Assembly (NCBI RefSeq): GCF_022898935.1
Contig: NZ_JALIRP010000001.1
Span: forward strand, 868,001-932,000
DNA: 64,000 bases
Reading direction: 5' to 3'
DNA from: Paenibacillus mangrovi
Lineage (GTDB): Bacteria > Bacillota > Bacilli > Paenibacillales > Paenibacillaceae
A program made the position numbers and the translations under genes. Below are positions 26,326-36,110 of this stretch, one piece after another (position 1 is the first letter of the stretch; each line of letters starts with the position of its first letter). The notes beneath the pieces are model-generated. The model ran no database searches. It saw nothing but the letters and a program-made list of their open reading frames with translations, and was not told where the DNA came from.

Positions 26326-28470
26326 TCAATGAATCAGCTTACTCTCTTTGGCCTTCTTAACCATTCCTGCCGCAAGCTGATTAATAGTACCTTTTAAAGC
26401 GAGTCCGATAACCAGAGTGACGGCTGAGAAAATACACATGATGAGCAGATCGTTTCTGACGGTGCTCCATATGATACCGCCCACAGATTCCCGCATCAGG
26501 CTGATGCCATATGTGAACGGCAGGAAGGGGTGAATGGCTTGGAAAAAAGCTGGCGTTGTCTGTATTGGGAACGTGCCGCCCGCACCGGCAAGCTGCAGTA
26601 CGAGCAGGACGATAGCCAGTGCCTTGCCGACATTTCCGAACACCGATACTAGGGTATACACAATTAGCATAAACACCGCGCTGTTAACGAGTCCGAATAC
26701 GACAAACCAGGGCTTATCGACGACATAAGTTCCTAGGAGAAACATATCTCCGGTGGTTACGCAGACGGACTGGAGCAATGCAAGAGTTAAAAAGGTGAAG
26801 AATCTGCCGAAATAAACCTCGTAGTTTTTATACGGATGATCACCGTGGACTTCCGTCGTCACCAGTGATACCAATAAAGTTGCTCCAACCCAAAGGGCCA
26901 GTGTGGAAAAAAACGGCGACATGGCGGACCCGTAATTCGGAATGGGATACAGCTTATTTTCCTTTAAGACAACCGGCTCGGCAAAGAACTGGCTCTCCAG
27001 TGAAAAATTATTTTTAAGTAGGCTGATGAGTTCCTGCAGGCTGCCCTCGGTCTCAAACTCCCGCATCCGCTGTGCCAGATCGGAAATTGTGGCTTCGGCA
27101 GTGGGCAGTTCCTTTTGAATGGCGCTTACGCCTTGCGTTCCGAGAGTTAGCCCTTTAGAGGCATCATTCAAAATTTTCTTCACATCCGGTATGCTTTTTA
27201 ACGCACTGTTCATAACGCTGCTTGTTTTTTTCGCGGTCTGCTGCGCTTTATTAAGTCCGCTTAGAATCGCAGGCTGGATCTCGCTATCATACCGGTTAAG
27301 GAGATCCCCGAGAATTTTCGATGTATCCCCGGAAATTTGGTTCAAGCGGTCGACCATATCGGATGCGGGCTTCTCGCCTTTTTTCACGGCGCTGCTGATG
27401 CTGCTGACCAATGCTTGCTGCTGCTTCATTTTATCCTGAACCTGCCTCAGCTTGGTACTGACGAAGCCGATTTGGTTGCCTGTCACCTTGTTCAACTGGT
27501 CAAACCAGTTGATAAGCTGAGATTGAACCTTTAATCCGCTCGTGAGCATGGACGAAATATGATCCAGTGTATCCGTCACGACGGACGGATCGATATTTGG
27601 GTCTTTCAGAACAGAAGTGAGCTGCTGAGTCGAAAGGGCCGTCTGCTGAAGCAGCAGCAGATCCTGCTTCACATTCGGTCCAATGTCTTTGGCAGCATCC
27701 GATGCAGTGGACAGAAAGGTATCGAGACCGCTAGCAAATTCTTGTCCGTACTTCGCAATATCCGCTACTAAAGCAATATTCTTCTGCGCTTCAGCAACAA
27801 GCTGATCGGTTTTGTGTATATCATCCGCAGCAACTTTAACTGCATTGTTGATGTCCGGGAAGCTTTTCTCCAGCCTGAACACTAGCGATCGTATCTTTTC
27901 AATCGTTGGCAGATGCTCCTGCAGCTGGATGCCTAGCTCGTTGAAAACTTTAAAAATGGTGCCGTTTGCGGTTTTCACAAAGTTTTTGCTAACCTCTTGG
28001 ACGATGGCGCTTGCTCCAGAAGATGTAATCTTGGGGGCAACGGCGTTAATCTTTTCATTGACATAATATAAGATTTCAGCTTTGGTGGGATTGTTGGTTA
28101 GAAAAGTGGCGATGGTTGCCGAGAAGCTGTCGGGAATAATGATGCTTGCATAATAATCCCCGTGCTGTACGCCTTTGATAGCCTCCTCCTCACTGACGAA
28201 ACGCCATCCCAGGTTATGGTTGTCTTTCAAAGAATTGATGATCTCATTACCCAGGTTGACGGCGTTGCCTTTCAAGGTCGTTCCTTTGTCATTGTTGGCT
28301 ACGGCGATCGGAATGCCGCCTGTGTTGCTGTAGGGGTCCCAGGATCCCTTGATGTTGAACCAAGCATACAAAGAAGGCAGCAAAACCAGTCCCAGAATGA
28401 GGACCAGCGCCGCCCAATTGGTGACAATATTTCGGACGTCTTTGCCAAAAATAAGTGCAATATTCTTCAT
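26326..28470 (-). CDS. YhgE/Pip-family membrane protein
   Basis: 714 residues with a GAGGT ribosome-binding site. Residues about 15-35 form the first membrane helix (WAALVLILGLVLLPSLYAWFNIKGSWDPYSNTGGIPIAVANNDKG, the Pip N-terminal signature). A long extracytoplasmic region of about 450 residues is rich in coiled-coil helices, and six membrane helices near the C-terminus (PFFSTLALWVGATLLVSL onward) have an ABC-2-like arrangement. Relatives are phage-infection protein Pip of Lactococcus, Bacillus YueB/YhgE and ESX accessory proteins (EsaA-like). A role in export or as a surface receptor is known for some relatives; nothing here links it to a type VII locus. The only neighbours are PadR (convergent) and YfiT (same strand, upstream). 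Confidence 0.88.
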   Translation of the reverse strand: MKNIALIFGKDVRNIVTNWAALVLILGLVLLPSLYAWFNIKGSWDPYSNTGGIPIAVANNDKGTTLKGNAVNLGNEIINSLKDNHNLGWRFVSEEEAIKGVQHGDYYASIIIPDSFSATIATFLTNNPTKAEILYYVNEKINAVAPKITSSGASAIVQEVSKNFVKTANGTIFKVFNELGIQLQEHLPTIEKIRSLVFRLEKSFPDINNAVKVAADDIHKTDQLVAEAQKNIALVADIAKYGQEFASGLDTFLSTASDAAKDIGPNVKQDLLLLQQTALSTQQLTSVLKDPNIDPSVVTDTLDHISSMLTSGLKVQSQLINWFDQLNKVTGNQIGFVSTKLRQVQDKMKQQQALVSSISSAVKKGEKPASDMVDRLNQISGDTSKILGDLLNRYDSEIQPAILSGLNKAQQTAKKTSSVMNSALKSIPDVKKILNDASKGLTLGTQGVSAIQKELPTAEATISDLAQRMREFETEGSLQELISLLKNNFSLESQFFAEPVVLKENKLYPIPNYGSAMSPFFSTLALWVGATLLVSLVTTEVHGDHPYKNYEVYFGRFFTFLTLALLQSVCVTTGDMFLLGTYVVDKPWFVVFGLVNSAVFMLIVYTLVSVFGNVGKALAIVLLVLQLAGAGGTFPIQTTPAFFQAIHPFLPFTYGISLMRESVGGIIWSTVRNDLLIMCIFSAVTLVIGLALKGTINQLAAGMVKKAKESKLIH

Positions 28471-28598
28471 CGTTATCGCTACCTCGCTGTGAAACGGTTT
28501 TTGTTAGTATTTCATGAGGGAGTAGGGAACATACCCATTTAGGAGTATTTCCCCCGGATACCCGCATGTTAACCATTTCAGACGGTAGCGATAGCTTA

Positions 28599-29129
28599 TT
28601 ACCAATCCATCCGGCGGCTGAGCGAGGTGATGTGCGCCAGATGGTGGCGTCCATGCCAGGCGTACAGTCCAAGATGACGGTCAAGGGTTGTTTTTCCGTT
28701 TACCGGATGCACGTAGGCACGCTTCCAGTCTTCTTCCTTCAAGTTTCTCAGGAGCAGCGCCATGCGCGAATGGATGCCATCCAGCATCTTGAGAGATACC
28801 TCCGGCGTCGGAGACGTGGAATCGACGAGCTCAGCCCACAATGCCTCTTCATACGGCTTGATTACGGGTTCACTTTCTGTTAATGCTAGCTTGATGCGCA
28901 GCAGTGCATTCATATGGCTGTCAGCGAGATGATGCACCACCTGTCGCACGGTCCAGCCGCCGGGGCGGTAAGGCGTATCCAGCTGTTCATCCGATAAATT
29001 GTGTACGGCCTCCCTGATCTGACCCGGTAGAGCGCGGAGCTGATCGATCCAGTAGCTGCGGTCGGCAGGACTGATCGCTTCGCCCGCTGTGAATTCTCCG
29101 ATCGGGTAACGCAAATCTGAAGTCATCAT
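28599..29129 (-). CDS. YfiT-type bacillithiol transferase / DinB-like metal protein
   Basis: 176 residues; GAGGAGG lies 5 or 8 bases before the tandem ATGs at 29129/29126. It contains a DinB/YfiT four-helix fold with metal-binding histidines in VRQVVHHLADSHMNALLRIKLALTE and YAWHGRHHLAHITSL. The proline-rich TPYRPGGWTVRQVVHH stretch is diagnostic of B. subtilis YfiT and its relatives, which are annotated as bacillithiol S-transferases or putative metal-dependent hydrolases. It would conjugate the low-molecular-weight thiol bacillithiol to electrophiles in the cytoplasm, which fits a Bacillota host. It is divergent from the MFS transporter gene. Confidence 0.88.
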   Translation of the reverse strand: MMTSDLRYPIGEFTAGEAISPADRSYWIDQLRALPGQIREAVHNLSDEQLDTPYRPGGWTVRQVVHHLADSHMNALLRIKLALTESEPVIKPYEEALWAELVDSTSPTPEVSLKMLDGIHSRMALLLRNLKEEDWKRAYVHPVNGKTTLDRHLGLYAWHGRHHLAHITSLSRRMDW

Positions 29130-29361
29130 ATGTACCTCCTCAATATATGAAAAATTCCATACCTAAAAAGCCTTTGTTACTACTGTATGATTGATCCCTG
29201 CATAAAACGATATTTTTCACAACTTTAACATGTGAATGGCTGGAGGCTGCAGATTTTTTCCAAGACAACCGAAAGGATAATGGATCCATAAAAATCTATA
29301 CCCAGATATCCCCTGCTCCGCTATAATAATAGCACTATGGAATGAACGGAGCGCGTCATAC

Positions 29362-30630
29362 ATGAGATGGAACCGGTCGTATTGGGTATTCAGCACTTTT
29401 TTCTTTGTTCATTTTTTCGGTTTTTCTTCGGTCCTGTCGTTATTCGGCATTTGGCTGGGACAGGCGGTCGGACTGGATGGCACGGAAAAGGGAATCGTGT
29501 TTGCGATCAACTCATTGGGTACACTTTGTTTCCATCTGCTGTATGGCTATATTTCCGATAAAATCGGTCTGCGGAAGTATTTGTTGTCCGTCATCATCGG
29601 ACTTCTGCTGCTTGCCGGTCCATTTTTCCAGTTTATATACGGCCCTCTGCTGCACAGCAATATTTGGATCGGTGCCATTACGGGCAGCTTATATATGGGA
29701 GCAGCGTTCAGCTCCGGCAATGCGGCGATCGAATCTTTTATCGAAAAAATCAGCAGGCTGAGATCTTTTGAATATGGCAAGGCCCGAATGTTCGGATCGC
29801 TGGGGTGGGCTGTGGCGACGTTCTTCGCGGGTCAGACGTTCAACGTCAATCCGAATTTGAATTTCTGGGTGTGCACGGGTACGGCTATGCTGCTGTCGGT
29901 ACTGCTGCTGACGACCAAGCTCCCAGCCGCTGCTCCAGGGGATGGGGACAATCCCGAGGCGTCCAATACAACTGAGCCTATCCGGCTCTCGGATATTCAA
30001 AAGCTCGGTCGAAATCCTAGATTCTGGGCTTTTGTCATGTATATATTCGGGGTGATGTGTCTAGTGCCGGTTTATGACCAGCAGTTTCCTGTATATTTCT
30101 CCTCCTTGTTTGAGTCAAAGGAAACGGGCAACCGGATGTATGGCTATCTGAACAGCGTGCAGGTGTTTGCTGAAGCGCTGTGTATGTTTCTTGCTCCGGC
30201 CTTAATCAATAAAATAGGCCCCAAAAGGGGCCTGTTGCTGGGTGGGCTGCTGATGTTCATCCGGATATCCGTCTCCGGGATTGCTGATGGGCCGCTAGAG
30301 GTGGGTGCAACTAAACTGATCCAGGCTTTTGAGCTGCCAGTCATGCTCATTTCAATTTTCAAATATATCCGCATGCATTTTGAGATGCGTGTATCCTCTA
30401 CCATGTACCTTGTCGGTTATCAGTTCACAGGAGCACTCGGGGGCTCTGTGATGTCACCGCTTGCAGGCAAGTTGTACGACCAAATCGGCTTCCCACAAAC
30501 TTATTTGTGGATGGCTGGTTTCGTGTGCCTGTTCACGCTTATTGCGGTGTTTACGTTATCGGGCAATACACGGGAGGCCGTTCAAGGAATGTTGTACTGT
30601 ATCAGATCGGAAACCGTAACGAAACGATAA
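29362..30630 (+). CDS. MFS transporter of the oligosaccharide:H+ symporter (LacY-like) family
   Basis: 422 residues, about twelve membrane helices. The N-terminus has YWVFSTFFFVHFFGFSSVLSLFGIWLGQ and the first cytosolic loop GYISDKIGLRKYL; the family feature IEKISRLRSFEYGKARMFGSLGWA after helix 5 matches LacY/RafB/CscB (E-Y-G-x-x-R-x-x-G-S-x-G-x-A), where Arg and Glu couple sugar and proton binding. A disaccharide is therefore the likely substrate, but no glycosidase is beside it. Its 3' end overlaps the convergent polysaccharide deacetylase gene by 49 bp, leaving no room for a terminator between them. Confidence 0.88.
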   Translation: MRWNRSYWVFSTFFFVHFFGFSSVLSLFGIWLGQAVGLDGTEKGIVFAINSLGTLCFHLLYGYISDKIGLRKYLLSVIIGLLLLAGPFFQFIYGPLLHSNIWIGAITGSLYMGAAFSSGNAAIESFIEKISRLRSFEYGKARMFGSLGWAVATFFAGQTFNVNPNLNFWVCTGTAMLLSVLLLTTKLPAAAPGDGDNPEASNTTEPIRLSDIQKLGRNPRFWAFVMYIFGVMCLVPVYDQQFPVYFSSLFESKETGNRMYGYLNSVQVFAEALCMFLAPALINKIGPKRGLLLGGLLMFIRISVSGIADGPLEVGATKLIQAFELPVMLISIFKYIRMHFEMRVSSTMYLVGYQFTGALGGSVMSPLAGKLYDQIGFPQTYLWMAGFVCLFTLIAVFTLSGNTREAVQGMLYCIRSETVTKR

Positions 30631-31328
30631 CCCCTTTTTTTCAGCTCCGGCAATATTTCTTTTAATGCATCAATCGTTTGAGATTTTCCTTCAACGTGAT
30701 CATGCATCAGCACGATATCGCCGTTTCTGGCATTTCCCAGTACCTTTTTAACGATTTTCCCGACCCCCGGCCGATTCCAATCCCAGGTATCCTGGTGCCA
30801 AGACCACATGACTACCAGATACCCCTCTTTTTTACAGGTGTCTATCATCCGGTCGCTGTAATAGCCCCCTGGCGGACGGAATAGATAAGACTTTTTTCCC
30901 GTTGCTTTGAAAATGGCGTCCTGCGTCCGGTTAAGCTGGCTTGAGATGCTCTCCACGGAACTTCTGCGATTGAAGTAGGCATGATCATAAGTGTGGTTCC
31001 CCAGCTCATGACCCTCGGCTACGACCCTGCGCGCAAGATCCGGGTTTTTATCGACTTGTTTTCCGACAACAAAAAAGGTTGCCTTCGCGTCATATTGTTT
31101 GAGCAAATCCAGAATATATGTCGTTTCATCCGGGTCGGGACCATCATCGAAGGTCAATGCAATAACCTTTTCCTTATTTGGTATTTCCCAAATAACGTCG
31201 CCGCGCTGCTCATAATATTCCCGCCCTTGATTCCCGGAAGGGGCTGCTGCGACAGCGGGAGGGAGGACCTCCAATGACAGCATGACAGCACATAAGGCCA
31301 ACAGAGCACGCCGTATGTAAATATGCAT
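30582..31328 (-). CDS. exported polysaccharide deacetylase (NodB-domain, CE4)
   Basis: 248 residues from ATG 31328; AAAGGAGGGG lies 9 bases upstream, whereas a longer frame to 31481 lacks one. A signal peptide (RRALLALCAVMLSLEVLPPAVAAA) precedes the NodB domain. CE4 motifs are TFDDGPDP (catalytic and metal aspartates), HTYDHAY (metal histidines), RPPGGYY, WSWHQDTWDW and VLMHDHVEGK. Such enzymes deacetylate peptidoglycan GlcNAc/MurNAc, chitin or related polymers outside the cell; the compact size and motif order resemble Bacillus PdaA/PdaB relatives. The gene's last 49 bp run antisense to the end of the MFS gene. Confidence 0.88.
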   Translation of the reverse strand: MHIYIRRALLALCAVMLSLEVLPPAVAAAPSGNQGREYYEQRGDVIWEIPNKEKVIALTFDDGPDPDETTYILDLLKQYDAKATFFVVGKQVDKNPDLARRVVAEGHELGNHTYDHAYFNRRSSVESISSQLNRTQDAIFKATGKKSYLFRPPGGYYSDRMIDTCKKEGYLVVMWSWHQDTWDWNRPGVGKIVKKVLGNARNGDIVLMHDHVEGKSQTIDALKEILPELKKRGYRFVTVSDLIQYNIP

Positions 31329-31496
31329 GTTTAAAGACCCCTCCTTTATAAATTGAATGCATAGGCCCGTCCGTAAAGTCCGTAGGTAGTATGTGACAGG
31401 ATAGGTGAAAACATACATGGGCGCATAAGTAGCAGGCATTTTTCCCTGCTTCATGCTACAATTATCTGGAACGAAGGCCATTTTGGGAGGTCGCCC

Positions 31497-32333
31497 ATGT
31501 CTTATAAACAGATCAAATGGATGATTTTAATTGTACCGACATTAACGGTCGGGCTATGGGAATATTTACGTCACACGTTGTTAATGCCTTATATAACGAT
31601 GGAAGCAGGCAACTTTCTGACGCCGGTGTTTGTGTTTTTGATCAGCATGACGCTGCTTAACCAGCTGTTTAAACGGCTGGAGCAAGTTCAGGAGGAGCTG
31701 AACAAAGAACGTGCGGAAAATGCGGCGTTAGCCGCTAGAGACTTACTTGCGCGAGAGCTGCATGACGGAATTGCACAGTCATTGTTTCTCCTATCGGTGA
31801 AGATGGACCGGGCCGAGGCTCGGGGCAAAAATACGCAGGAGGCGTCAGATTTTGAAGAGATGCGCAAGCTGGTTCATGAGGTGAACCGGTATGTACGACA
31901 AGCGATTGCCAACCTGAGGTTCCCAGCACAAACGGACGAAAAGGAATATGAGGATTCCATCAAATCAAGGATTGAGCATACGGCCAAAGAAACGTTTATC
32001 CATCCGGACATTGCCTGGACCATCCCTGATCAATCTTTCACCGCCAAGGAGAAGGTTGAACTGCTTGCCTGCATAAGGGAAGCCCTGCTTAACATTCAAA
32101 AGCATGCACATGCGGATCGTGTATCGGTAACAGGGAGCGGCAACGAAAAGAGCTGGCTGATCCGGATCGATGATAATGGAAGAGGAACAGAGCTGGATCC
32201 ATTTCAAGTGAAGGATAGATATGGAATGCGGATTATGAAGGAACGCGCACAGGAACTGAAATGGCGGGTTGATTTTATTTCCTTGCCCCAAGGGAGCCGG
32301 GTCGAAATACGAAAAGGGGAGGATAACACATGA
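31497..32333 (+). CDS. sensor histidine kinase, NarL/DesK type
   Basis: 278 residues; GGGAGG precedes the ATG. Two membrane helices (about residues 8-26 and 40-56) enclose a very short external loop, implying membrane- or envelope-stress sensing rather than a soluble ligand. A coiled linker leads to the HisKA_3 phosphoacceptor ARELHDGIAQSLFLL and a HATPase_c domain (EALLNIQKHAHADRVSV; IRIDDNGRGTELDPF; YGMRIMKERAQELKW). The stop overlaps the response-regulator start by four bases (ATGA), so the pair is translationally coupled. Intramembrane-sensing kinases of this shape (LiaS, DesK) respond to cell-envelope or lipid changes; that role is inferred here. Confidence 0.9.
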   Translation: MSYKQIKWMILIVPTLTVGLWEYLRHTLLMPYITMEAGNFLTPVFVFLISMTLLNQLFKRLEQVQEELNKERAENAALAARDLLARELHDGIAQSLFLLSVKMDRAEARGKNTQEASDFEEMRKLVHEVNRYVRQAIANLRFPAQTDEKEYEDSIKSRIEHTAKETFIHPDIAWTIPDQSFTAKEKVELLACIREALLNIQKHAHADRVSVTGSGNEKSWLIRIDDNGRGTELDPFQVKDRYGMRIMKERAQELKWRVDFISLPQGSRVEIRKGEDNT

Positions 32334-33007
32334 GCCTATTCCGGGTATTAATTGCAGATGATTCTGCGCATGCGCGTGAAGCGATAAACGAAATCTTGGC
32401 CGCCGATGATTCCTTCGAGGTTGTTGGGCAGGCAGCTAGCGGAGAAGAAGCCGTTGAGATGACGGAAAATCTTATGCCTGATCTGATCTTGATGGATATT
32501 CAAATGCAGGGGATCGGCGGACTGGAAGCAACGAGACAGATTAAGCTGCAGTATCCCTACGTGAAGATTGTGATTATCACCGTTTCCGATGATGCATCGC
32601 ATTTATTTGAAGCGCTCAAGCAAGGAGCGCAAGGATATTTGCTCAAAAATTTATCGCCAAGCACCTGGATCGAGTACCTTCGTGCCATTATGAGTGATGA
32701 AGCCCCTCTTAGCCGAGAGCTGGCCACACAGATTCTCAGGGAATTTCCACTTGCGGTCAAAAGCCCGGAGCATCATGAGACGTTGACCAACAGGGAACGC
32801 GAAATTTTGAACTGGGTCGCTTCGGGACTGACGAATAAAGAGATTGCCGCCGAGCTGCATATTTCAGATCAGACCGTAAAAAACCATCTCAAAAATATTC
32901 TCCAAAAGCTTCATCTTGAGAATCGGGTGCAGCTGACGCGATATGCCTTGGAGAAAGGTCTCGTCAGCCGTAAGCAGGGCTTGTTCACCAAGCTCTGGAA
33001 AGAATAA
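32330..33007 (+). CDS. NarL/LuxR-family response regulator
   Basis: 225 residues. The receiver domain (about 4-120) has the acidic pocket VLIADDS and the phosphoacceptor in PDLILMDIQMQG, then the KQGAQGYLLKN switch lysine. The C-terminal LuxR helix-turn-helix is LTNREREILNWVASGLTNKEIAAELHISDQTVKNHLKNILQKL. It is coupled by ATGA overlap to its cognate kinase upstream. No transporter or stress operon adjoins to indicate targets; the downstream gene is convergent and only 6 bp away, so the transcript probably ends inside or beyond it. Confidence 0.92.
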   Translation: MSLFRVLIADDSAHAREAINEILAADDSFEVVGQAASGEEAVEMTENLMPDLILMDIQMQGIGGLEATRQIKLQYPYVKIVIITVSDDASHLFEALKQGAQGYLLKNLSPSTWIEYLRAIMSDEAPLSRELATQILREFPLAVKSPEHHETLTNREREILNWVASGLTNKEIAAELHISDQTVKNHLKNILQKLHLENRVQLTRYALEKGLVSRKQGLFTKLWKE

Positions 33008-33013
33008 CCCATT

Positions 33014-34024
33014 TTATGAGCCTATTGTCTTGGCTGAAGAACGAATGATGAGCTCGGAAGGTAAAATGACTTTTCTGGCTTCGGGCAAAGCGCTGCCCTG
33101 AATCCGTTCGACCAGCAGCTGAATGCCCATAGCGCCGAATTGGTATGCGGGCTGGGCAGCAACCGTCAGGAAAGGATCAAGCGCAGAGGACAGGTCCAGA
33201 TCATCGAAGCAGACAACCGACATGTCCTCAGGTACGCGGATCCCGCGTTTTCTGAGAGCATTGATGACACCAACGGCCAAAAAGTTGTTTGCAGCGAAAA
33301 TGGCGGTTGGTGGTGAAGGCTGCTCAAGCAAACGGCTGAGCTGGTCTTCATCATTATATTCACGATAGCTTTTATGAAGGACAAGCTCATCGTCCAGCTC
33401 AATGCCGTGAAGGCGAAGCGCTTCGGCGTACCCTTCGTAACGCAGACGGGCGGTGGATACGTCCAGCGAGCCGTTTACAAGCGCAATCCGCCTATGCCCA
33501 AGGTTTATCAGATAATCGACGAGATTTCGAGCGCCCTGCTTGCTGTCTCCAGAGACAATATCGGAATCGATACCGGGAACAGCCCGGTCCATGATCACAA
33601 ACGGAATATTATGGGCACGCAGCTTCTCGAGATGCTTAAGAGAATGGTCGCCGGCAGGAGCAAATAACACGCCGTCCACACGCGTGGAGAGAATCATATC
33701 TACATAATCCTGCTCCTTGTTATAATCCTCATCGCTATTTCCAAAGAGGAGACGGTAGCCTAGCTTTTTGGCGCTATCTTCGGCTCCGCGGGCCAGACTT
33801 GTGTAGAATGGGTTGGTGATATCCGTAATCAGAAGAGATAAAATCTGGGTTTGCTGCAGCACCAGACTGCGCGCGTTGGAATTGGGGATGTAATTAAGTT
33901 CTTCCATCACCTTTTTGACTCGTTTGCGTGTTTGTTCACTAATCCTGCCTGTATTATTAATAACCTTGGAGACGGTCATAGCGGACACGTTGGCTTTTTT
34001 TGCTATATCGTAAATGGTAACCAT
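33014..34024 (-). CDS. LacI-family regulator of the adjacent deoxysugar operon
   Basis: 336 residues; AAGGGG precedes the ATG. Helix-turn-helix and hinge occupy residues 1-60 (VTIYDIAKKANVSAMTVSKVINNTGRISEQTRKRVKKVMEELNYIPNSNARSL), followed by a sugar-binding domain (DITNPFYTSLARGAEDSAKKLGYRLLFGNSDED; VDGVLFAP; FAANNFLAVGVINALRKRGIRVPEDMSVVCFDDLD). It is divergent from fucI, and the shared intergenic region carries two GTTATCGATAAC palindromes, one by each gene. It is therefore the probable repressor of fucI-fucK-fucA and of itself, released by fucose, a phosphorylated intermediate, or another deoxysugar. Confidence 0.88.
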   Translation of the reverse strand: MVTIYDIAKKANVSAMTVSKVINNTGRISEQTRKRVKKVMEELNYIPNSNARSLVLQQTQILSLLITDITNPFYTSLARGAEDSAKKLGYRLLFGNSDEDYNKEQDYVDMILSTRVDGVLFAPAGDHSLKHLEKLRAHNIPFVIMDRAVPGIDSDIVSGDSKQGARNLVDYLINLGHRRIALVNGSLDVSTARLRYEGYAEALRLHGIELDDELVLHKSYREYNDEDQLSRLLEQPSPPTAIFAANNFLAVGVINALRKRGIRVPEDMSVVCFDDLDLSSALDPFLTVAAQPAYQFGAMGIQLLVERIQGSALPEARKVILPSELIIRSSAKTIGS

Positions 34025-34106
34025 TTAAAACCCCTTCTTGTATCTATACTGGTCTAATCTTAAAGAATATATGGATTGACAGCAACCGTTTTCATTGCTA
34101 TTTTAA

Positions 34107-34120
34107 AGTTATCGATAACT
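34107..34120. promoter_or_regulatory. LacI-type operator near the regulator gene
   Basis: AGTTATCGATAACT is a perfect 14-bp palindrome 83 bp upstream of the regulator start. The same GTTATCGATAAC core recurs at the fucI-proximal site 141 bp away. Confidence 0.75.
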
Positions 34121-34247
34121 CCATTATACAACAATCACGACAAATTAAACTACAGCAACGATGCAGCTCTCCTTTTGTGTAAACTTTGAAAAATGATCTG
34201 AACGGTTTTTTTCTTAAGCAAAATGACGACTGCTATTTTTTTAATGA

Positions 34248-34267
34248 TAGGGTTATCGATAACCCTA
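34248..34267. promoter_or_regulatory. LacI-type operator near fucI
   Basis: TAGGGTTATCGATAACCCTA is a perfect 20-bp palindrome located 50 bp before the fucI ATG. The two operators could support looping by a LacI-type tetramer or independent control of both promoters. Confidence 0.8.
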
Positions 34268-34316
34268 AATGTAAACCATCATTCCAATCAACTTTATTTA
34301 TGAGGAGGAAGAAACA

Positions 34317-36110
34317 GTGAAGACAGCAAATGACGCAAGATGGAAGCAGGATTTCCCTAAAATCGGTATCCGCCCGACGATCGACGGAAGAAGAAAGGGC
34401 GTTCGTGAATCACTTGAAGATATGACTATGAATTTGGCTAAGGCGGTTTCTTCACTTCTGAGTGAAAACCTCCGCTATCCGGATGGTTCGAAAGTGGAAT
34501 GCGTGATCGCTGATACTTGTATCGGCGGCGTGGCTGAAGCGGCTGCATGTGCTGATAAATTCGCAAAAGCGGGAGTAGGCGTTTCGATTACAGTGACACC
34601 GTGCTGGTGTTACGGGACGGAAACGATGGATATGGACCCGTCCATTCCGAAAGCGGTATGGGGCTTTAACGGTACGGAAAGACCAGGAGCCGTATATTTG
34701 GCCGCCGTATTGTCCGCACATGCTCAAAAAGGACTTCCGGCATTCGGTATTTACGGCAGAGACGTGCAGGATTTGAATGATCCATCTATTCCTGAGGATG
34801 TACAGGAGAAGCTGCTTCGTTTTGCGAAAGCTGGAATGGCAGCTGCTCTGATGAAGGGCAAGTCCTATTTGGCTATCGGTTCTGTATCCATGGGTATTGC
34901 CGGTTCCATGATCGATCCTGATTTCTTCCAGGAATATCTGGGAATGCGTAATGAATATGTAGATATGACGGAAATTACACGCCGTGTTGAAGAGGAAATT
35001 TATGATCCAGAAGAATACAAGCTCGCCTTAGCATGGGTAAAAGAGAACTGCAAGGAAGGCGCTGACAACAATCCGGAGAGCATCCAGACCTCCCGCGAGA
35101 AAAAGGACAAGGACTGGGAAATGGTTGTCAAAATGACGCAGATCGTCCGCGATCTGATGGTAGGGAACCCGCGTCTTAAGGATCTCGGTTTCGAGGAAGA
35201 AGCGATGGGCCATCATGCGATCGTATCTGGCTTCCAGGGCCAGCGCCAATGGACGGATCATTTCCCGAACGGGGACTTCCATGAAGCGATCCTGAATAGC
35301 TCCTTTGACTGGAACGGTATTCGTGCCCCTTACCTGGTTGCAACCGAAAATGACAGTCTGAACGGGGTATCGATGCTGTTCGGTAACCTCCTCACTAATA
35401 CAGCCCAAATCTTCGCGGACGTGCGCACCTATTGGAGCCCGGATGCCGTGAAGCGTGTGACGGGACATGAGCTAACGGGTCTTGGCCAAAATGGTCTTCT
35501 CCATCTGATTAATTCCGGTCCGGCGGCGCTTGATGGTACAGGAGAACAGATGAAGGACGGCAAGCCTGTAATGAAGCCTTTCTGGGAAATTACCGAAGAA
35601 GACATGGATAACTGCCTGAAAGCAACCTCCTGGCGTCCAGCTGCAGTAGAGTACTTCCGCGGCGGCGGCTTCTCCTCGGATTTCCTAACCCGCGGAGAAA
35701 TGCCTGTTACGATGTCCCGCTTGAATCTGGTGAAGGGTCTTGGTCCTGTGCTCCAGATTGCCGAAGGTTATACCGTTGACCTGCCGGAAGAAGTACATGA
35801 CAAGCTGGATAAGCGTACGGATCCGACATGGCCTACCACCTGGTTTGCCCCTAACCTTACCGGCGAAGGAGCATTCAAGGATGTATATTCCGTTATGGAT
35901 AACTGGGGCGCCAACCACGGATCGATCAGCTACGGCCACATTGGCGCGGATTTGATCACGCTGGCGTCGATCCTTCGTATTCCGGTCAGCATGCACAACG
36001 TCAATGAAGACCAGATTTTCCGCCCTAGAGCATGGGGACTCTTTGGGACGAATGATCCTGAAGCCGCGGACTACCGTGCATGCCAGAACTTTGGCCCATT
36101 GTACAAATGA
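34317..36110 (+). CDS. fucI: L-fucose isomerase
   Basis: 597 residues (E. coli FucI 591). It converts L-fucose to L-fuculose, also D-arabinose to D-ribulose, using Mn2+. The N-terminus [22 protein letters not shown] and middle section [29 protein letters not shown] follow E. coli FucI closely. Metal-binding residues align as E344 ([10 protein letters not shown]), D368 (IFADVRTYW) and H534 (WGANHG). A ribosome-binding site AGGAGGAAG precedes the start (read here as GTG/ATG at 34317). It heads the fucI-fucK-fucA operon behind a LacI palindrome and overlaps fucK by four bases. Confidence 0.96.
   Translation: MKTANDARWKQDFPKIGIRPTIDGRRKGVRESLEDMTMNLAKAVSSLLSENLRYPDGSKVECVIADTCIGGVAEAAACADKFAKAGVGVSITVTPCWCYGTETMDMDPSIPKAVWGFNGTERPGAVYLAAVLSAHAQKGLPAFGIYGRDVQDLNDPSIPEDVQEKLLRFAKAGMAAALMKGKSYLAIGSVSMGIAGSMIDPDFFQEYLGMRNEYVDMTEITRRVEEEIYDPEEYKLALAWVKENCKEGADNNPESIQTSREKKDKDWEMVVKMTQIVRDLMVGNPRLKDLGFEEEAMGHHAIVSGFQGQRQWTDHFPNGDFHEAILNSSFDWNGIRAPYLVATENDSLNGVSMLFGNLLTNTAQIFADVRTYWSPDAVKRVTGHELTGLGQNGLLHLINSGPAALDGTGEQMKDGKPVMKPFWEITEEDMDNCLKATSWRPAAVEYFRGGGFSSDFLTRGEMPVTMSRLNLVKGLGPVLQIAEGYTVDLPEEVHDKLDKRTDPTWPTTWFAPNLTGEGAFKDVYSVMDNWGANHGSISYGHIGADLITLASILRIPVSMHNVNEDQIFRPRAWGLFGTNDPEAADYRACQNFGPLYK

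Noticed and set aside
28485..28500. cre site upstream of the YhgE/Pip gene (TGAAACGGTTTTTG)
   Set aside because: Only the left half fits the cre consensus; the right arm lacks the terminal CA and symmetry.
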